A stretch of DNA of 64,000 nt from Juglans regia (taxonomy: Eukaryota; Streptophyta; Magnoliopsida; Fagales; Juglandaceae): positions 5,030,243 through 5,094,242 of the forward strand of contig NC_049907.1 in NCBI RefSeq assembly GCF_001411555.2. Direction: 5' to 3'. Below the pieces are notes generated by a model. That model made no database searches. It saw only the letters and a list, made by a program, of their open reading frames with translations, and was not told where the DNA came from. Position 1 is the first letter of the stretch. Each line of letters starts with the position of its first letter. Shown here one piece after another: positions 57,835 through 64,000 of this stretch. The translations under genes were made by a program, and so were the position numbers.

Positions 57835-59000
57835 GTTGATGTCTCTGATCTTATAATGATGGGTGCATTCTGTTCATTTGGGTAATTAAATTTGAAAACC
57901 ACATATTTCCATTACCCAAAACCGTTTTGCAATCTCTCTCATAAATTGTCTAGGTCTCAATGCCTCTCAACTAAGGGTATCACCCGCTCTTTCTTTTGAC
58001 TCCATCCTTATTGGATTTGTAGAGTTTGGTTTTGTTGATGACCTGACCTGACCTGACCCGACCCGGATGAGTTATGATTTTTTTTTTTAAATAGATTTTC
58101 AAGGAGGCTTGGGCTGAAGCGAACATGGCCAAGTCTCGTGGGGGTCCAGGGACAACGCCCCCAGAGAAATTTTTTGGCACTATTTTCCATCAGAAAAAGC
58201 GATAGGCAGAAAGTTCGCACAACAAGTGGCCCGAGTGAAACTCATGTAGAGAGTTCGCTCGAGTCTTACTCGAGCGGTAGCTCGAGCAAGAAACGAATAG
58301 AGATCTCACTCGAGCGAAGAACGCAGAAAAGTGAAAATCAGGATTTTTGACACTATAAATATGTACTTAATGAATAGTTTAGTACGTCCTAAGTGTTCTA
58401 AACAGTGAGATTTTACCTCAAAGTATATTTTGTGATTTTTCAGTATAATAAAATCCTATGCAGCTTTGTTGACGTAGACATGTTGTCGACCCACATTAAC
58501 TTTGTATTGTATGTTTTGCTTATGTTTGTTTTTGCTTGTTTGTCAATGTTGTGTTTCCCAACGGTCTTCGCTTGAGTGAGGTGGCTATTTTGCCCCTAGC
58601 ATCAATGATCGGGCATGCAGATTCTTGAAGCCACCATGCAAAAATTCGCAAATAAAAAAGCAACCATCAAAATACAGTTTAACAAACAAAATACAACGCA
58701 AAACACAATTGTCAAAAGTATTTGAAAGCTTGTGATTCATGGCAGCATAGCGAGCGTGACATTAGAGACTCACGGCGTTGCCATGGATCTCGAGATGAAA
58801 GGATCTATAGATATGGTTGTGGGTTTTGACCAGTTGTTGGAGGTGATGAGACCTATGGTCGTAGCCATGGATCCTTGCATTGAAGGCTACAAGATAGAAA
58901 TTGGAGGCGATAGGATGAAGAAGAAGAAGAGTAGACAAAGAATAACAAAGAGTGGAGTAGAAGAAGAAAAAATAGATGGGGTGTTAGGTGGGTGAGAGAA
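57835..59000. other. Unassigned repeat-like region
   Basis: Contains tandem GACCTGACCTGACCCGACCCGG (about 58040-58067) and four CTCGAG sites within 57 bases (58258, 58269, 58281, 58309) in CTCGAGCGAAGA-type text that recurs in plant LTRs. An 87-codon frame at 58732-58995 (MIHGSIASVTLETHG...) is not recognised. I suspect decayed retrotransposon sequence but cannot place borders. Confidence 0.4.
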
Positions 59001-59603
59001 TTGGAGAGAGAGAGAGAGAGAGAGGTTTTAGGAAGGATATATACTTAGACTAATTTTACATATAACTGTGAAGTACGTAAAACTTGCGTAATCGTTTTGA
59101 AAAGAGTGGAGTCCACTATTAAAAAATTAATTTTTTTCATGTGGATCTTATATTTTATTCAATGTTTTCAAAATAATTATACGACGGTTACACAATTTAT
59201 GATTGTAAATATCTATTCTCATATACTTAAGATGAGCGGATGAGTAAAAAGTTGGATGGGTGGGTATCCTACTCGTACGTGCTCGACTTTTGTAAAAAAA
59301 TAAGTGTCTACCTGTCCGCCTACCTATTATGCCCGATGAATTGCCCGCCCAATATTCTACGGAGATTGGATGGGTAGATAATATTTTAACTTTTATAATA
59401 TTTTTATTCTACATTTTATCTCACATTTCTATTTTTTTTTTCTCACTATTTTTTATGGTTACGTAGTAAAAGAGATGGACTAGTTTCGTAGGTTTTTTGT
59501 TTCTTTTAAGATATCATGGATAACAGTTCAAAACAAATATTATGGATAAGAGAATTTAAAATAATATAATCAATTTAAAGAGTTTAAATTGTCGAGACGA
59601 GTG

Positions 59604-59611
59604 TATAAAAG
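59604..59611 (+). promoter_or_regulatory. TATA box of the DUF4408 gene
   Basis: TATAAAAG lies about 420 bases upstream of the main ATG. It would give transcription start near 59635 and a leader of about 390 bases, which is rich in C and T as in plant 5' UTRs. Confidence 0.6.
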
Positions 59612-59870
59612 GGGCAAAATCTGTCCACATAAAGGGTTCAGTTCTACGAGGCGTAAGAAAATTGTTCTTTAACAGAAACAGGGAAAGGGAAAGCCAGTCT
59701 TCAGACACAGACTCCTCACTGCCCTCACTGTACAGTCGAGCTTTGTGTGTGAGCGAGCCTCTCTATACTCTCCACAACCCTTTCTCGCACTTTCTGTCAC
59801 TCTCCCAAGATTTTCTCCTATTGATTTTCGTTTCAACTTTTCTGGAAAATCGGTTCCCCTCAGACTTCTA

Positions 59871-59961
59871 ATGCCATAAAACTATTTCAGCTCCGGCCAT
59901 CGCTTTTGCTAATCCGTGTGTGCGAGTGATGTGATAAATTTGTTCCATTTTGATGACCTGA
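59871..59961 (+). promoter_or_regulatory. Three minimal uORFs in the leader
   Basis: ATG CCA TAA at 59871-59879, ATG TGA at 59929-59934 and ATG ACC TGA at 59953-59961 are the only ATGs between the TATA box and the main start. The middle one is a start codon followed directly by a stop. Such start-stop elements can hold ribosomes and lower translation of the main frame. A leader intron could remove some of them. Confidence 0.55.
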
Positions 59962-60024
59962 TAGCTCTGAGCAAGTTTCGTGTGAAAGCTATCGACGAAG
60001 AACGAAGCTGAGAAAACGAGCGCC

Positions 60025-60738
60025 ATGTTTCGCATCGCTAAGCTCTTTCGCTATGCGGAGCTGTGTCTGGCTCTTGTTCTCATCTCTTGGGCCTTCACAC
60101 GGGTCCCTTTCGCCGTGAAAACCTCCACCGAATACTTCTGGAAGCTCTCCGGCTTTGTCGCCAGCCATGTCTTCATTTTCATGCTCTGCAATGTCATCAT
60201 CGTCACTCTCATCGCCAAGTCCGGCAGGTTCTCAGGCCAAAACCCGACCGGCCACAGTGACGAGTCCGAACTCTTCGATGAATTCATAAAAATCGTCAGC
60301 GGTGGATCCACGGAGCCGCAGCCCGAAACCAGAACTCCGGCTCACGATCAGGACGTAATCGTGTACCATGACAAGCAGATCATCTGCGAGGTAAACCGGA
60401 CCGCTCGTGAAAACGAAGTTAAAACGGACACGGACTCGGATACGGACATAGTGCGTGTGCATCCGAAAGCGTACCGGAGGACTCAGTCAGAGAAGATAAA
60501 GCGGGAGACTCAGGAGAAGTCACCCGGAGAGCTACGGAGATCGGACACGGAGAAATGCGGGAAAGTCACGAGCTCCGATGAGAAGCCACCGGAGAGTCAA
60601 TACCCAGAGGATGAGCTGAGCAACGAGGAGTTCCAACGCACCATAGATGCCTTCATTGCGAAGCACTGGAAGTCTCATCGCGAAGAGTCTCTTCCCATCG
60701 TTCTTCACAACCAGATCCAAGTACCCGTTAGCAATTAG
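60025..60738 (+). CDS. DUF4408-type membrane protein, single exon
   Basis: An intact frame of 237 codons with a good start context (GAGCGCCATGTTT). Two hydrophobic spans lie at about residues 12-30 (LCLALVLISWAFTRVPFAV) and 45-66 (VASHVFIFMLCNVIIVTLIA), the N-terminal layout of plant DUF4408 proteins. The middle is long, acidic/basic and probably unstructured (TDTDSDTDIV, RRTQSEKIKRETQEK). The C-terminus carries a DUF761-like motif (LSNEEFQRTIDAFIAKHWKS). The family is plant-specific with no established reaction; membrane location is expected. The coding part is far more GC-rich than its surroundings. An A18 run follows 25 bases after the stop. The TATA box and uORFs upstream support a real, regulated gene. 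Confidence 0.88.
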   Translation: MFRIAKLFRYAELCLALVLISWAFTRVPFAVKTSTEYFWKLSGFVASHVFIFMLCNVIIVTLIAKSGRFSGQNPTGHSDESELFDEFIKIVSGGSTEPQPETRTPAHDQDVIVYHDKQIICEVNRTARENEVKTDTDSDTDIVRVHPKAYRRTQSEKIKRETQEKSPGELRRSDTEKCGKVTSSDEKPPESQYPEDELSNEEFQRTIDAFIAKHWKSHREESLPIVLHNQIQVPVSN

Positions 60739-60774
60739 CAGCTCAAATTTTAAATCATAAAAAAAAAAAAAAAA

Positions 60775-63700
60775 AAACTGTTTTTACAGTTTTACTTACC
60801 CCTTCTAAAAATGTCATGTACAGAGTTAATTTCTAGGCTCTGTTTTTCTTTTTCTTGGTGCGTTTATAATTTCTAGCCGAGAAATCATGATAAAGAAACT
60901 GTTTCTGCTTGTTTCTGGTTAAATTAATGTTATAATTTGGTTTCCTTAATGTTCTTGTTGCATGTTCCATGAAATTACACTTCAAATCTTCAAACTATCA
61001 TAAAACATTTTCGAATTACCAATAGCAAAACATTATAACATGAATCCTCAATTGAAATGTTAAACGTTAACACAGAATACTTGACATATTCCTCAACTTA
61101 AAAGTGCTAATTAATTTAAATTTTATCAGAAAAGATTAATATTAAATCTTTGTCCGAATTGGTTTAACTGAATCATTCAATTTCAATATACAATTAAAAA
61201 GAGTAAACATCTTAAAACGTAGAAATCATCTCTACCGCATAAAAAAACATTAGGCATAGAGACATTATTGTGATAACATGGATCGATCAGATGTGCTGGA
61301 ACACCCAAAATTAGTTGAAAGGCATGATTGAGGGCGGGATGTCCCACTGGTTAGAAAGAAATAATAGAGTTGTAAAGTAATTGATGGAGTGGGATATTAG
61401 CACCAATCATCAAAGAATTATAAGAGAATCATTTTCTAAGTGTACTTTACTTTCACTATCCCCTGAAATCTCTCGTGGGAAAAAGTCGCTTTTAACGCTT
61501 CCATATATTGATCATAGATCAGATTCTTAATTAATAATAACTGGGTGTTATGCTGTTCATCTTCCTTTCCCTCTGCCTAACCCTTTTTCTTTCTTCTTTC
61601 TTCTTTCTTCCTCTTTTATTTGTTTATTTTTTGTATGTCCTTTTTCGCGTTATCTTTTTGAGGCAGTCATGATTACTTCCTCAATAAATGACAATTTGTA
61701 GTGGGCTTTGCATTCTTTTATTTCTATCATCAGAACCCCAAAAACACCCTTTTGCTTTCACTGACCTATGAATGTTCTCCCATGGGACGTAAAATTAACA
61801 GAACTGATAACTGCATAGATTATATAAAATAAATTTATAAATTTATATAATTTTATAAAATTTATTTTATATTAAAAATAATTTTACAATTTGATATACT
61901 ACATTAAACTATATCAATTTGTAGATTTATTTTTATGTCTAAAATATTTTCTTAAAATTATATGCTCTCTCTTATTTGTTTTTTTCTTAATTTCTTGTAA
62001 GTAATTTCATTAATTAAATTATAGCCATGTGATGACATAATTTACAATTAATAGGTAGATATTAGAATCAATGATCTCACCTTCCACTTTCTTTACAAGG
62101 AGAATCAATACCGGATGAACCAAAATCGATTCATTATCTCATCTACTCGTATCAAATAAGAGAGCCAGTTTATTTATCTATTAATTAAAAGAGAGCCCAT
62201 TTATTTATTTATTTGTTTTATTCTAGTGTTGGACTTGGAATAGAGCCTAGCTAGGCATGTTTGGAATGAATGTTTAGTGGTGGGTGCCAACAGCCAATGC
62301 CTTTTTGTGAAGGGAGTGTATTCTTAAATCTTAGGGTATTCATTGCAGTTTAATGGTTTGCTCTTATTCATAAATACAAGTTTTTAAATATTATGTATTG
62401 GGTTGGATAACTTTTCAGCAAAAAATACGCATAATTAATCCCCCTCAAACTTAGCAATTTTGACAATTGCCTCCCACAGCTACAAAATATTAATTGCAAA
62501 GTACCCCATTTCCTTCTTAAAAAGCCAAATTATCACTAAGATTTTGAGTCAATTTTCTAAGGAGGTGCATTAATGCAATTTTTGGGTAGTTCATGGGGGT
62601 GATTCTCCAAATGGATAGTTTAGGGGAGTGATTACAAACTTGTTAATGAATTTGACATGTCATTGTGGCTTTGTTGCATGAAATCAAATATATAGGAGCC
62701 AGCAAAATCAAGTGTGTAATAGAATCTGTGGGCATGTTTCTAGGACTTAGCATGTCTCTTCCCATGGTTTTTTTTGTAGCTTATAAACAATCCATATTAA
62801 ACAAAAGATTAATGTAACATCAGGTGCTGGCCTGTAGTTTTGATTGAGACAGACTGTGGGTATTAGTCACTATCTCTATCAGTGTTCCTATAATAGCTGT
62901 AAATGGAAATTAGAATAAGAAACTCTTTTCACAAACTTTCTGTTATTCCCACCCTTCTAATTATTTTTTGTTCTAAGCTCCTTATATATCCTTCTTATTA
63001 ACTTTAATATGCCTGTGTTTTATATTATAAGGTCAAATTGAAGTACTAAACTATATCTCCTCCAAATCAATCCCATTAAACTATAGATTAATAAAAAATA
63101 TCCACCAAAATTTAGGTAAGAACTTTAGAAACTTCATCTACAATTAAGCATATATACCATACATAATACGTATATATAATTGATTTTGATGAACTAATAT
63201 GCGGTTCTCCATGTTTCAGCTTTTCAGGACATGAATACAGGACCTAAAAAAGGGGGCATCTATTCCTTTAACACAACTCATTTGGATGGAGGGATTTCGC
63301 CAGCTTTCAGGATGAATGGACAGAGAATGAATGGTGAAAGCTCACCATTCGCTTGTTTCCCTTTTCTCAAAGGAAATTAAGATCCATCCTAGCTAGCTAG
63401 CTCGTACCATTCGATAGAAACTACAGATGAAACCAGTTTTCCTTGTGCCTGAAACTGTGAACATGCATGCGTATCCATTCAATTTGGTATTTGGTGCATG
63501 CTCTTATAACCAACAGGCACCAATCATGCAACAAGATAGAGCAAATGGATAAATGAGCTGTGAGCTGACAATTACAGGGTGTGGATACTCATCCACAGCA
63601 ACATTACAGATCATATTGTTGTGGAGTTTCTGGGAACGGATCATATATAAATTCGAACATAAACATCTTTGCAGTCAAACTCGGTTCAATTCTCGATGTA

Positions 63701-64000
63701 TATTTGATTGACAGGAGAACATTGCCCATTTAATGAAGACCCATTTATATATATATATCGTAGCAATACATAAACCACGTGTCTAGCAGAAAACTCTGGT
63801 AGACATTAGGTAATATACGGGCCCCCAGAAGTACAAGAAGGGAAGGCAAAAAAGGAAAAAACACTAGGGTGCTTGGAATGAGCGCAAAGTTCAAAACTTG
63901 TTATGAAGGTTTCAGGACAAAACCAGGATACGAGTCATTGGGGGTGTATATATACAGCTTTGTCATCCACTTTAGCATGCTCCCCGTGCATGATTTAGCT
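60775..64000. other. AT-rich intergenic, no supported gene
   Basis: Several short low-complexity tracts occur (CTTTCTTCTTTCTTC at about 61590; CTAGCTAGCTAGCTCG near 63390; (TA)n near 63745). No open frame is longer than chance and I see no RNA gene. Confidence 0.5.

Noticed and set aside
1..64000. CRISPR array, operon, phage or other microbial defence-type system
   Set aside because: No regularly spaced repeats with unique spacers and no gene clusters; all genes are plant-type and unrelated.

Overview
The window reads as eudicot nuclear DNA. It has intron-split genes with GT-AG junctions, an intronless PPR gene, AT-rich intergenic DNA, and many LTR retrotransposons, LINE, SINE and MITE copies. 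An abundant short AT-rich MITE family with GGTCTCGTTTG-like ends and a Gypsy-like LTR suggest a woody Fagales genome of the walnut/hickory type. That placement is inference from pattern familiarity, not from a search.

Host genes, left to right: the last exon of an unrecognised, probably tail-anchored protein (361-537, +); a five-exon GH5 endo-beta-mannanase (15465-17426, +); an intronless E-class pentatricopeptide repeat protein (19457-21589, +); a four-exon PAP2-type lipid phosphate phosphatase of the epsilon (plastid) group (26557-22928, -); and a single-exon DUF4408-type membrane protein (60025-60738, +) with three minimal uORFs in its leader. They are unrelated single genes and form no cluster or operon.

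Mobile DNA fills most of the rest. 700-4380 is a decayed SIRE-like Copia remnant. 5250-5900 looks like a solo Gypsy-type LTR. Three Copia elements still have both LTRs: A (8817-13526, minus, about 276 bp LTRs), B (30841-36848, plus, 725 bp LTRs) and C (37564-45467, plus). All three have broken gag-pol frames. C carries a 635 bp hAT-like MITE in its gag, and that MITE contains three successive hairpins. A complete L1-type LINE (46559-52742) has a perfect 13 bp target duplication, a poly(A) tail, and ORF1 and ORF2 overlapping as ATGA; only three stop codons break it. A 5'-truncated relative keeping just its RNase H domain lies 3' of the mannanase gene, and a further LINE 3' end lies at about 14055. 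A tRNA-derived SINE with an 11 bp target duplication sits in intron 1 of the phosphatase gene. Two Tourist-like MITEs at 56724-57791 abut and share one TAA. A hAT-like element at 28143-28671 has a perfect 8 bp duplication.

No CRISPR array, operon, prophage or other prokaryote-like system is present, and nothing resembles a new multi-gene system. The most interesting signals are the nested and abutting transposons, the LINE's overlapping ORFs, and the start-stop uORFs of the DUF4408 gene.
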